64,000 bases of DNA from Periconia sp. R9002. Taxonomy: Eukaryota > Ascomycota > Dothideomycetes > Pleosporales > Periconiaceae. The stretch lies in assembly GCA_023627715.1 (NCBI GenBank), contig JAMAHW010000034.1:299625-363624 (forward strand), read 5' to 3'. Below are positions 1-10,115 of this stretch, piece after piece. Within the stretch, counting starts at the first letter, position 1; every line of letters starts with the position of its first letter. The position numbers and the translations under genes are program-made. The notes below the pieces were generated by a model. That model saw nothing but the letters and a program-made list of their open reading frames with translations. It did not search any database and was not told the DNA's origin.

Positions 1-1594
1 GATGTACGGATATGTGATCGTTCCCGTCTACATGCTCCTTTTCAGCAATCATGGCTCATCCTATGCATTAAATGCCCTCTCTAACAACATGTAACGCCGT
101 AGACAAACAATAATGATTTCCATTCTCATCGTACTTCGATTAAATTGGCTCACATTTCTTAGTCACCATGCTCATTTACCTTAGTATCGTCGATGTCACT
201 AGCGGGATGGTATTGGCCGAAGCGTGTCGGACTTCAAAACACAACCTTCGGCTAGCAGGGGGGCATTACGACCCGTCCCCGTCCAAGCTTCCAGTCCATT
301 GTGTAACGTCAAAGCCTCAGGTGTAATTTGAGGCACGCATCGAACAGTTTTTGCGCAGTCCTTTGCTACGAACAGTCCAGCCACAAAATCATGGGATTAA
401 TTCGCTAGAGGTCTCAGTGTTTTCGCGCGTTCCCGAGTCCCCGACGCTTACTGCCATCCTCCCCACAATATTTATCTGGCGCATCAAGTGGAACATACCT
501 TGTAGCTTTAAAAAGCGATACCAGTTGACGCGAAAACATGGTCAGGCTTGACGCTGATCAGGTAAGAAATAATCAGGTTGGTCACTGTGTCATAATAAGC
601 GCACATAGTGACATGTGCAATCAGACATACAAAGGGTGTAGGCTCAAATATATACTTGCTAGTTGTTGGGAGCCCCTCGCCACTATAATTTTTGTACCTA
701 TCAATCATGTACATACAATCATCGTAAGCAACATCTTATCACTCTGAGATAATCTTATATAGTATATTAGTTGTATTCTACTAGTCATCATTTCAATTAC
801 ACACTGTAGGTTTGGAGATATAACGGCTAGCAATATGTCTTAGAAACAGAGGTTGATGTTCTTCTCACTCGCACATATATTGTGATTATGTACATGATAG
901 AAATAGTTGATTACTAGAGTTCTGCTAAGAAGCAGGACTTTTTGTTAGAGATCTATAGAGAGGGATAGGCCAATCTTGACCATAGAATCTACATATCCAT
1001 GCCTCTGGGAAAGACGTTGATAGAAGCACAATTGCGGAGTGAAATATGATAAACAACGAATTTAAGACCGATAGACATGATTTGGACCGTAAGGCTCGGC
1101 ACATAATGACGACGATCATGCTATCGAGGTTCGGGATGTCAAATCATCCCACCGGTTCACTTAAAATGCGTGGGGAATTTAAGTAGCTGTATTCGTTTTG
1201 CTCGATTTCTCTAGAATTCCTTCAACCATCAGGATTGTATCACAGAACACTAAATTCGTCCCTTCGTGTCCGTCACAATTGAACACTTCATCAACTATTA
1301 CGTTTGTCTTAAGAAGGTCAATACCTGTACACAAACTGATCCTATACTCGTACACAGACTGCAGAATACAACATTGAACCAGTTTTTCTTCTTCCTTAAA
1401 TACCACAAACAGTTTTTACTTGCTCTGCATCAAGATTCGTCCCTTCTTGAGATCGATTCCAAGGAATTCCAAACATTGCGTGAATTCCGAGCATATGGCT
1501 ATGTTATTCATGTTCGTACTGATTTGGTCTGTAAAAAAAAGCTTTGTAATACTTCATGGCCCACTCCTCGTATAAAACCCTTCTGTAATATCAT
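1..1594. other. intergenic, no gene seen
   Basis: AT-leaning sequence in which all open frames are short and show no recognisable family, no convincing splice structure and no codon bias. It lies downstream of the minus-strand gene ending at 1595. I see no transposon ends, tRNA or tandem array here. Confidence 0.6.
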
Positions 1595-3415
1595 TTAGAT
1601 ATTCAGACTCATCACCCTAGAATGAACATCTCGCAACATGCTCTCAATCCTCGGAGTCATGTTGGAGTCGTACCATCCCTTATCAGCCATCAATCGGGCC
1701 GCTAGAGTGTTATAATCGATTACGGGCCAATAAGCCTCATAACCCTCTGAGGCGTTGTCGAACCACATAAATCGTTGTGCAAATGTTTCGTCGTCGAGTT
1801 CCAATGGGGATGGCACTTCCGAACCCTGGGTGGCTAGCTGGCGGAGATCCCTGCAGAGCTCGTCATTGATAGTTTCGCCCCCACGAGCAAGAACATCATT
1901 GCTTAAGCCAGCGCAGTGGATGACCTCCGACCAAAACCACCGCGCTCGGTCATCGACTCCCATGTGATCGGGCGGTGTACCTGTGTAAAGACGGTTGAAA
2001 GCATGGCGACATACTTCGATTTCGTCGGCGGTTCTAAGCATGGTTTTCCACATGCAGATGATTCGATCCTTGACTTCCTCATCTTGGAACTGTGATGCGA
2101 CCAGATATAGCTCAATGAGGTTCTCGATTGTCCATATAATGTTTCTACATCCGTGCAGACTAAGGTCAACGTCTGGTAGAGTATGTGATAAGGAGAAGCT
2201 CGGATCCAGGCACATGGCGTATCGCTCGACGGCGAGAAGTCGATTTGCGTATATCGTGATGTTGCGCTCTGTGGAGTCAGGAGTCCACTGCTGCTGCTGT
2301 AACCATGGCAATCGACCGTTCAATTGGTTCTCCGGAATATGAACATTCCCAAGGTCTTCGCCGTTGTCGTTGATGACAGTTGCGACGACGTACCTCCAGT
2401 TTTCATTGCTTGCAAGCTGGCTTCCTGGGGTGGGCATGTAGTCTAAAAGTTCAAAAGGAGGCTCAGACATGACTGGGGTTTCGGGAATCCATGTTCCATT
2501 TCCTTGGGTGTCGCTTGGCACCTCGCCTGGGAAGTTGTCGATCAATTGTTCGTTTGACCAGTTGATTAAATCAAAGTTGACATCTGTATATGAAGACAGT
2601 GGCTTCAACTGATCAATGGGCAGCAATGATGGGTTTGGAAACATAAATTCCGTGCCTTGATTCCACTCCAGGCCAGTGTATATGTCTGAACCAGCAGCTC
2701 CAGTTTCGAAGGAATCTTCCAACGGCACCTGTTGCTCGTTGAAAAAGGAGAAGTTGTATTGCTCGAAAGGATTCCACAGCGCTGTCTCAGCGCTAAACTC
2801 GGGGTCTTGGATGCCTTGTGCGAGTGGATCGGTACGAAACTGTCCGAAATCGTCTGCACGTACTCGTTTGTTTGCCTGCGGTTCTTCGTCCTCTTCGTTC
2901 TCCTTATCCTCCGTGCACCTGGTCTTACGCTTTTGTGGCTTCGGTGTGCTATATTCTATAGACCTGGGGTACCCTGGGTGTTTCTTCAAGAACTTCTCTT
3001 TGTGCTTTAAATATCGCTTCGAAACAGCTTGTTGGGTAACCACCTTCTCGCCTCCATACCGCTGCTGGTGTAGTGCGGCCACCTCATTCCATGTCAGTGG
3101 TCCATTCGTCGTTGAATGCGTGCCATACTCGTCTGGCTTGTTGTTGTCGCGGGTTTTTATGAGCCACTCGACTTGTTCCTCTTGGTAGCTCGCTACTGCA
3201 GCGCGGTACTCTGGAGTACGCTGGCGGGGTTGGCGAACAGGGGCGGGTATAAACGGAGCCTTGGAGGTTGTCGCGTTTTCAGGCTCTGGTGTATCTTCGT
3301 ACACAGAACCGTTGTCCTGGGTGTCGTTATAACGCGAGTGATGCTCCCTGGAGCTCATTGTGGCTTTCGAGGGGAGGGCCGGGTTTGGGTTCGTGGATGA
3401 TCGTGTGGTGACCAT
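1595..3415 (-). CDS. uncharacterised protein with TRDNNKPD/RYGG domain, copy A
   Basis: Single-exon frame of 606 residues; start ATG at 3415-3413. I do not recognise a named family. The N-terminal third is Ser/Thr/Pro-rich and disordered. Around residues 80-150 there is a compact domain with the landmarks TRDNNKPDEYG, GPL, RYGG and TQQAVSKR, followed by a basic KRKTR stretch that could be a nuclear localisation signal. The rest is acidic and then globular, rich in Trp and aromatic residues, ending near residue 606. The same domain, in the same order and at a similar place, occurs in the protein at 10116-11228 on the same strand, so the two are paralogues, at least over this domain. The W...R....P...V..L...RYGG..T..A.SKR pattern resembles a small helix-turn-helix fold, and with the basic patch a nuclear role is possible, but this is inference. 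No intron is needed. Confidence 0.75.
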   Translation of the reverse strand: MVTTRSSTNPNPALPSKATMSSREHHSRYNDTQDNGSVYEDTPEPENATTSKAPFIPAPVRQPRQRTPEYRAAVASYQEEQVEWLIKTRDNNKPDEYGTHSTTNGPLTWNEVAALHQQRYGGEKVVTQQAVSKRYLKHKEKFLKKHPGYPRSIEYSTPKPQKRKTRCTEDKENEEDEEPQANKRVRADDFGQFRTDPLAQGIQDPEFSAETALWNPFEQYNFSFFNEQQVPLEDSFETGAAGSDIYTGLEWNQGTEFMFPNPSLLPIDQLKPLSSYTDVNFDLINWSNEQLIDNFPGEVPSDTQGNGTWIPETPVMSEPPFELLDYMPTPGSQLASNENWRYVVATVINDNGEDLGNVHIPENQLNGRLPWLQQQQWTPDSTERNITIYANRLLAVERYAMCLDPSFSLSHTLPDVDLSLHGCRNIIWTIENLIELYLVASQFQDEEVKDRIICMWKTMLRTADEIEVCRHAFNRLYTGTPPDHMGVDDRARWFWSEVIHCAGLSNDVLARGGETINDELCRDLRQLATQGSEVPSPLELDDETFAQRFMWFDNASEGYEAYWPVIDYNTLAARLMADKGWYDSNMTPRIESMLRDVHSRVMSLNI

Positions 3416-4535
3416 GTTACTATGGAGAATGACGTATAAAGTTTTTGTTAAAAGAGTTTATAGAAGTAGCTTGAAGATAGTTCAAGATGGGATGGAAATC
3501 AAGTTTCCAAAGTTTTCGATGAACTTGCAGGTGGTTGTGGATATTGTGGGTGGAGTTGGGAAGTCAACCTGGTTTCGGGAGAAAGCTATAGGACTTTTAT
3601 GGAGCCTGACCATGAGCAAACGCCTGAGAGGCTGCTCGCGCTATACCCAATCGAGATTTTTCTGTGAGAGAACAAGGTCACATGCAGACCGTGCATCCTC
3701 TCGTCGGCGTGCGTTCGTTTGCACAATGATTTCCGGAACTTCCAGGTTTAAACAGTCGAGTCATTACCACAAATAACTGAATTGCACACTGGATCGCAAT
3801 AGAATTTTCCATGTAATAAAATGAGGACTTACCAATATTCTACAAGTCCCTCAAAAACACCTTCTAAGGATCAACTTTCTGGAATACACAAGTGGCTCCC
3901 GACTTTTCCACTTGCACTGCTCTAGTGAGATTGATACATGTTGTCACAACGCTATATAATGAATACGATTTCTTCATCAGAAATATATTTCGATGTATTC
4001 GAACGTATAAAACTCTCACTCGTGAAAAGTGCAAATTCTTCAACGTCTGTTCATAGCGCACTCAACGTTTGCACTCAAGCGCATAGTCCGCATGAATTGA
4101 TGCATAATGTGCCGGTGAAAAGGGCTTCTTGAATTATTTGTTCTGAACCGAGTCATCCAGCATCATTGATTCATGTACTGCGCGTTTGTTCACTGCTTCA
4201 GGCAGCAGGGCAGTAGGGTATGTTGAGTTGCTACGCAGGTAGATGCTCTATCACGTGACTACACTGTGAGTCTTGACACATGGGCCAACTAGCTACCGTT
4301 GTCATGCGCACGAGGCTTGGTGTCAACATGCAGCAACAGACTACGAAACTGCATTGTGCACCGGAGAATCACCGGCAGTCCCAAAAATTGCTATTGCTGT
4401 GTCTATATATACCGGGTAACCGCTTTGAAGAAGAGACTCTTTTATTTGCGCAGTATTTCATCACCTGCGGTTGCATTCAGGCTCATTACCGTGTTTACAG
4501 TAGTACGAGCACCATCTTGGCTGCCCGGGCCTAGT
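3416..4535. other. intergenic; promoter side of copy A
   Basis: Holds the 5' region of the minus-strand gene starting at 3415. No supported gene. The small plus-strand frames here start inside or opposite that gene and look like shadows. Confidence 0.5.
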
Positions 4536-4742
4536 TCAAAGAAGTAGCTTAAAAAGGTCGTTATAAGAACTTAATATATAACAAAAACGAAAAACTATTA
4601 GATATAAGAAAGACCCCAGGAACACGGTGTTCAAGACGATGAAGGCCACGGAGGTGCTGAAAAGACTGTCTTTGGTGTTGTTCACCTGGCCCAGGAACTT
4701 GGGTGGAAGAGCCATGAGTTGTTCCACCGTAGGTGCAGACAT
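4536..4742 (-). pseudogene. truncated rhodopsin-type (PTH11/SAT4-like) membrane protein remnant
   Basis: The ATG at 4742-4740 opens a 68-residue frame beginning MSAPTVEQLMALPPKFLG. It runs into a hydrophobic stretch (SVAFIVLNTVFLG) that looks like the extracellular N-terminus and first membrane segment of fungal integral membrane proteins of the rhodopsin/SAT4 family, which normally continue with an R-L-Y-x-R motif and six more segments over about 350 residues. Here, after FLG, the sequence turns abruptly AT-rich (below about 4617), loses the expected motif and stops at 4536. No downstream exon could be found. The upstream side keeps a CT-rich leader typical of an expressed fungal gene. I read it as a 5' fragment of a gene that lost the rest. 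The family call rests on the short N-terminus only. Confidence 0.5.
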
Positions 4743-5170
4743 GATAAACAATTCAAGATATTGACTTCGCACAACTACAAAGGTTGATGAAGAGAAGAGA
4801 GTTGTAAGCGCTAGGGTTGAGAGATGTCTCTTTCTCTACATCTTGACTAATATACAACTCCCGGTGAAAAAAATACGAGATGAATGACAAAGGGACTTTC
4901 GTATAGAGTTGTTGTGCAATGTACACAAGGTGGCCTCGCTCAAGGTATGCCTACTCGTGGGGGGGTTTTGTTTTTCTATCAATTAAGCAAATCAGAAATA
5001 GTCCAGCATCAAATCACAGCTCTCGAAAATAGTTGGTTGACTTCACTTTTACGCCGCTTTCAGGAGTGCATGCAAAAGCCTCAAATCGCTGCAATGATTT
5101 GTTCAACTATAACCCATGTATCGATCACCAGTCTCCGTAGAGGTTTATCGAGAGCTAATATCTTGCCATT
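4743..5170. promoter_or_regulatory. leader/promoter of the truncated gene, and 3' flank of the hydrolase
   Basis: On the minus strand this stretch reads as a CT-rich leader (about 4745-4830) with a TATATTAG box near 4850, placed as expected for the frame starting at 4742. The remainder is the 3' flank of the minus-strand hydrolase ending at 5171. No gene. Confidence 0.4.
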
Positions 5171-6784
5171 CTACAGGTTTGGCTGGGCAGCTTTTGCTCG
5201 GACAAAAGTCTCGGGTTTGCTACCATGCGTGATGTCGTGATGCCAAGTAAAACTCAAAACACCCTGATTGCTGCAGTTGAACTGGAATAGACGAGACTTG
5301 ATGGAGGTGAACGGCCACATGCTGTGCGACAACTCCCACAGTCGGTCGGGAACAAAACAGAACAAATCCCCTCCCCATGACTCCAATCTATACATCGATA
5401 ACACGCTACCTTTGATCGTGACCATGAGGTGGCTATCGCCTTCGGCCTGCACAGAGTAACAGATCATCCCCCCTTTGTTCCAATATTCCCCTTCGTATGT
5501 CTTTAGCGGAAAAGACTTTGGTGTGTCGCTTCGTTTTTTGTCAAGCCCAAATTTGTAAGAGGCATACACGAGTTTGTTGGTGTTGATGATAGACTGGGCG
5601 AGCTGAAGGTAGTCCGTCTTGACTTCTTCTCCAATGAGGGTTGTGAGAAGTATTTGCCCGAGGAAATCAGCGATGTCGAAGAGCGGCAGTGAATTGACGA
5701 GTATCACGATGGCGGATTCAGATTTTGGGTCCAGTATCATTGAACCGGAATAACCTGTGAAAGTAGCGGCTTGGTAATATACTATACGCCCGACATTGTT
5801 CGTCCCAACCTGGTAATCACTTTTGTCTTGGAGTAAGATGGGGTTGTAGCTGGCAGAAGACAGGTTTGCTGGTAATTGCGTGCGGTACGCTCCTAGAGCG
5901 TAGCCATGGGTCTCGGGCGACGCGTTTCCGATGCCGACGTAGGGCGTGAAGAGTCTTCGGGCAAATTTGAAAGGTGAGCCTGGAGTGCTGTCGGTATCGT
6001 TGATGCTTTGATGATTGTAGGCTTGTAAAAGGGATTGGTACATAAGCAAAAGCTCTTTCGTGGAACTGCGCCCAGCAGCCGCACCCCCAAAACCGGTTTC
6101 ATCAGACCATCCGCGATACTCGGACCAAGGAAACTCATGACCAACGCCTTCAGGATCCACCCAATGTTTTTTGACTACGTTGTCCACTTTGGGTATATTG
6201 GTGGTGCTGCGCTTCATGCCCAACGGCGCGAACAGGTACTTTTCTAGGCACTCGCTGAAAGGCTTCCCTGTTACGCGCTCAATGACAGCAGTCACCAGGC
6301 CATAACCCCACGTGGAATACACAAAGGTTTTTCGAAACTCGCCGTAAGCAGGTAACTGGCTGGCTAGACGAGGGATCTGAGTGCGGTCTTGGAAGATGTC
6401 TTCGTTCATGACACCCCAAAAGGTGTTTTGGGCAGATAGCCCTGTCCGGTTGGCAAGCAAGTCTGTAATGGTGGCTTTTTGACCAACTTCATCTGGCCTC
6501 TCCCCAAACTCGGGGAGATAATGACGGATGGGGCCATCCCACCCGAGTAGGCCTTCACTGACGAGATTTGCCACGACGCCAGCAGTCATGAGCTTGGTGA
6601 TTGAGGCGACATTATAAAGCGTGTCGTGTGTTGGAGCGGCTGCACTTGACGCTCTGATGCGCCCAAAGTTTGCGTTAAAAACAGTGGTCCCTTCGTGTAG
6701 AACGCCAATAGAAAGCCCTGGTGAACCACTCAGTTGAAACAGGTTCTCTATCAGAGAAAGTAGGGACTCGAGGCGCCTCTCCAT
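5171..6784 (-). CDS. beta-lactamase-family serine hydrolase/transpeptidase-like protein
   Basis: Single exon, 537 residues, ATG at 6784. Residues about 10-385 match the beta-lactamase/penicillin-binding-protein fold: the nucleophile motif S61-I-T-K64 sits in NVASITKLMTAG, followed by LLANRTGL and the VYSTWGYGL helix. A C-terminal domain (about 410-537) beginning YEGEYWNKGG resembles the beta-barrel that follows this fold in many fungal members. Fungal relatives act as esterases, acyltransferases or hydrolases and often sit in secondary-metabolite clusters. Two motifs look altered: the usual Y-x-N is Y157-S-T159, and the H-x-G strand appears as Q339-A-A341, so the catalytic set may differ. No signal peptide, so probably cytosolic. 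It is transcribed divergently from the P450 starting at 7214. Substrate unknown. Confidence 0.85.
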   Translation of the reverse strand: MERRLESLLSLIENLFQLSGSPGLSIGVLHEGTTVFNANFGRIRASSAAAPTHDTLYNVASITKLMTAGVVANLVSEGLLGWDGPIRHYLPEFGERPDEVGQKATITDLLANRTGLSAQNTFWGVMNEDIFQDRTQIPRLASQLPAYGEFRKTFVYSTWGYGLVTAVIERVTGKPFSECLEKYLFAPLGMKRSTTNIPKVDNVVKKHWVDPEGVGHEFPWSEYRGWSDETGFGGAAAGRSSTKELLLMYQSLLQAYNHQSINDTDSTPGSPFKFARRLFTPYVGIGNASPETHGYALGAYRTQLPANLSSASYNPILLQDKSDYQVGTNNVGRIVYYQAATFTGYSGSMILDPKSESAIVILVNSLPLFDIADFLGQILLTTLIGEEVKTDYLQLAQSIINTNKLVYASYKFGLDKKRSDTPKSFPLKTYEGEYWNKGGMICYSVQAEGDSHLMVTIKGSVLSMYRLESWGGDLFCFVPDRLWELSHSMWPFTSIKSRLFQFNCSNQGVLSFTWHHDITHGSKPETFVRAKAAQPNL

Positions 6785-7213
6785 TCTAACAGATAAAAAA
6801 AAGGTATTGATGTGGCTACAGATGATTCAACGCCGCCGATGCTGGGAGAGATTAGAGCATCTTGCCGTTTAACTTATGTACCGAGGTACGGGAAGGTATT
6901 TTACCCATCCCGTGTGACGCTCAAACGCGGCGTGTACTGCTGCGTACATGTTCCAATTAACGTTCAGAGAATTGTGGGGAGGGTGAGGGGGCGGGTTTGT
7001 GTAAGCTAACGTGTGTGGCACAGTCAGGTAACAAGGTAGGCCAAGGACCGTTGCTGTTTGCCCTTTAATAAGGTGAGAAAGCCAGAAAGGATTGTTGTTT
7101 CGTAACTCTTTCCTCTTAAATCTAGGTATTCATCTTCTTCCTGGTAGATATTAATCCGCAAGGTGCAATACTGATCAAGCTCACACTTCACATTTTCTTT
7201 GCTCGATATCATC
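6785..7213. promoter_or_regulatory. shared promoter region between hydrolase and P450
   Basis: About 430 bp separate two divergent start codons (6784 minus, 7214 plus), so the promoters lie back to back. The region contains the near-palindrome GTACCGAGGTAC at about 6878. No further gene is supported. A frame running upstream from 7199 would need a TTG start and is less likely than the ATG at 7214. Confidence 0.5.
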
Positions 7214-8942
7214 ATGCCTCCCTTGGCCGGGCTCACCCCAGAGTCTGGGGTTGTATTCTTCATCACACTCAGTGTCATTGTGATAAGACGCCACGTTCAA
7301 ATTAACCTGCGCATTATTCATCTAACCTCTATCAAACAGATTTCTTGTCAAATCGTATACTATGCATTCTTGCACCCATTGGCAAAGGTCCCTGGACCAT
7401 TCTTTGCACGTGTTTCCGGCATTCCCTCCTGGTATCATGCGACGCGCGGTCGCCGCCACATCTGGCTCTGGCGACAGTTCTCCATCTATGGTCCGAAAAT
7501 ACGAGTGACCCCAAACACCGTTCTCTTTCGTGGCCCTGCAGCGTACCGTGATATCTATCACAACAAAGCGAACGTTCAAAAGGCTCCATTCTATGAAGCA
7601 TGGCAAAAGGATGAGCATGAAATCAATACATTCAATACGAGAAACAAGCAGGATCATACTTCTCGGCGTAAGATGCTGAACCAGTCATTCACAGATAAAT
7701 CTCTTCGTGCCTCAGAGCCGTTCATGATCAAGCATATTGATCGATGGAATGAGTTGATGGTTCCAGAATCTGGAGAGGAATGGGGCAAAGTCATCGACTT
7801 TGCAGACATTTCCGACCACCTCGTGTTTGATGTTATGGGTGATCTGTGTTTTGGAACGTCATTCGATATCAAGGAGCCGGGCGACAACCCATTCAGATCA
7901 ATCCCACATGCAGTGGTACAGTACATGCAGTTTTTCTATCCGGTAAGTCCCCGCCAATTCTAAAAAGAGAAGACGACCTGGGCTTACACCAAAACCTCAG
8001 CTCACACGCTCGCCAATGCTCGAATTGATTCTCTGGCTCAAGCCACGCGGACTCGATAAGCTTTTCAAACTAATCACACCCCCAAACATCAAGGAATACA
8101 TCAATTTTGTCGAAAGCTGCGTCGCCAAGCGCCTTGCCATGTACCACGAACAAAAGAAGCTGAGCGAACACGAGCAACGACAAGACATGTTCTGGTTTTT
8201 ATGCGATGCCAAGGATGAAACAGGTACCAGGCCAGCCTACAACAATTCTGAGCTACACGCGGAGGCCAACATGCTCATCGTCGGTGGCACTGATACCACC
8301 TCAGTGACCCTCGCAGGCTTCATGTTCTACATCACGCGCAATCCAGGTCCATATGAAAAACTGGTGCAGGAGATCCGTTCTACGTTCACATCGCCCAACG
8401 ACATTGTGCATGGACCAACCCTCACATCCTGCGTGTACCTTCGCGCCTGCATTGACGAATCGATGCGCCTGAGTCCCAGCGGCCCCAGCGAGCTGCCCCG
8501 CCAGATCCTCGCGGGTGGTGCAACCATCATGGGAGACTACTACCCTGAAGGCACGGTGGTCGGACTTACCGGCTGGTGTACTGGTCACGACGAGGATTTT
8601 TACGGCGATTCCGAGGTGTTTAGGCCCGAGCGATGGATTCCTGATGGCGAACACAACACGGTAGAACAAGTCAACGCCCTGCGTGCAAATTTCCACCCGT
8701 TCGCTTCAGGTCCAGGGTCTTGCCCTGGGAAAAATTTCGCCATCATGGAACTTTCCTTGGCGATTGCGCGTACGTTGCACCGCTTTGATGTCAGACGGCC
8801 AGAAGGCGACGAGGGTAATAAGGGACAGGGCAATCCCGCTGGCAAATGGGGCACCAGAAACAAGAGCATCTTTCAGCTTAAGGATGCTTACATTTCGGTG
8901 CGGGAAGGGCCAATGGTCCAGTTTCGTAAGCGTATCACGTGA
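7214..8942 (+). CDS. cytochrome P450 monooxygenase
   Basis: Two exons, 7214-7942 and 8001-8942, with a 58-nt intron (GTAAGT...CTCAG, phase 0), giving 556 residues. A hydrophobic N-terminus (VVFFITLSVIVI) is the expected ER membrane anchor, followed by the proline hinge PLAKVPGPF. P450 landmarks: I-helix GGTDTT (about 338-343), ExxR as E396-S-M-R399, FRPERW (about 450-455), and the haem loop FASGPGSCPG with the thiolate Cys at about 484. The loop is unusual: the residue two before the Cys, almost always Arg or His, is Gly (about 482). P450s of this kind oxidise small molecules using a reductase partner. The divergent hydrolase suggests a shared pathway, but the substrate cannot be read from sequence. 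The start was chosen at the first ATG; the frame is open a little further upstream from a TTG. Confidence 0.92.
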
Positions 8943-10115
8943 TGCTGAGGTAGGTGTTACTCACATGTGCAGCTGCATAGGTATGCATTGCTGTCAAGTG
9001 TGCAAGGTGCTGTTACTTGCAATTGCTGTTCATGTAGAAGTTCGGATGAATAGAATACGGAAATGGTGTTGCTATCTTTCGCTCAGCTTCGTTTGTGAGC
9101 ATCACTATGAAATATCATCACGTGGATACATCTATCATACCTATCAATGTGATGTACATATTCATTTGTTCCCTTCAACTTACTTTCTTATCCAGAGAGA
9201 AAGATTCGAGCTACATATTGACTTCAACTCACATAAAACACCGTAGCCAGACACGGGCTGTGTATAGAACGATGCATGATAATAGCGCCTGTAAGCCTTG
9301 AGCTGTATGGAGTGGGCATTATTGGCAGCACTTGAGGGTATCTCGCAGACAAATCTTTAGTAGGGCAAACAAAAGACATCAATTGATGTCTGAACCTTGT
9401 AGTGCAAGCAACTCTCCACATTAAACGAACTTGTGGGGATCTGACATCTAATAAGGCTAGCATACCAGATCAATGATGCTCTCAAGTGCTCTCACAGTCC
9501 GATAGAGCAGATATATTGAAGTTCTACCTACAGTCAAATCTCGATAACAGGATATTGTCTTAGCAAAGTTAATTATTCTCTCTTTTTTTATAAAGACTTC
9601 GTTAATATCTTGAAAATAATGAGGAAGATATTTTTACGTGTGTATTTTGGCTGCTTCGAACATAAAGCTTAGGGGATATTCTACTTAAACCTCCCCCTTA
9701 TTTCCTTACGTAATTGGAGTCTCCGCTAACTATGAAGTCAGAAGGACTAAGGTCGTACGACTTGTCCGGCGAAAATGATAAGGCATAGCACATATCGAAC
9801 ACTTTACAGAGCATCAAGCTTCAACTCAATTACATGTCATCCACCTCGTCTTTTATACAACCATGATATACATACATCAGGAGGTGCGGCATTCTCCAGC
9901 ACGACATTAACTGTAGACAACAAATTCCCTTCTAACTCGCGCCACCGTTCTACTCTCGTAAATGTAATACAACACATATGCCTCCGATGCTCCATGTTCG
10001 CTTTACCCCTCTATCCTCCACTTTCTCCTGACTTTCTCCAGGTTTGGGGTACTGGCGGTCTCCAGCGATTATGATTTGGTCTGAGCCGTCCGAGCGCTTC
10101 AGAACATAGACCACT
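8943..10115. other. intergenic, AT-rich, no gene seen
   Basis: 3' flank of the P450 and of the minus-strand gene ending at 10116 (tail-to-tail). Strongly AT-rich between about 9520 and 9720. The short frames lack codon bias, splice structure and similarity to known families. Confidence 0.55.

Noticed and set aside
7963..8016. Two separate genes instead of one P450
   Set aside because: A 58-nt intron with standard sites joins the halves in phase 0 and restores a normal-length P450.
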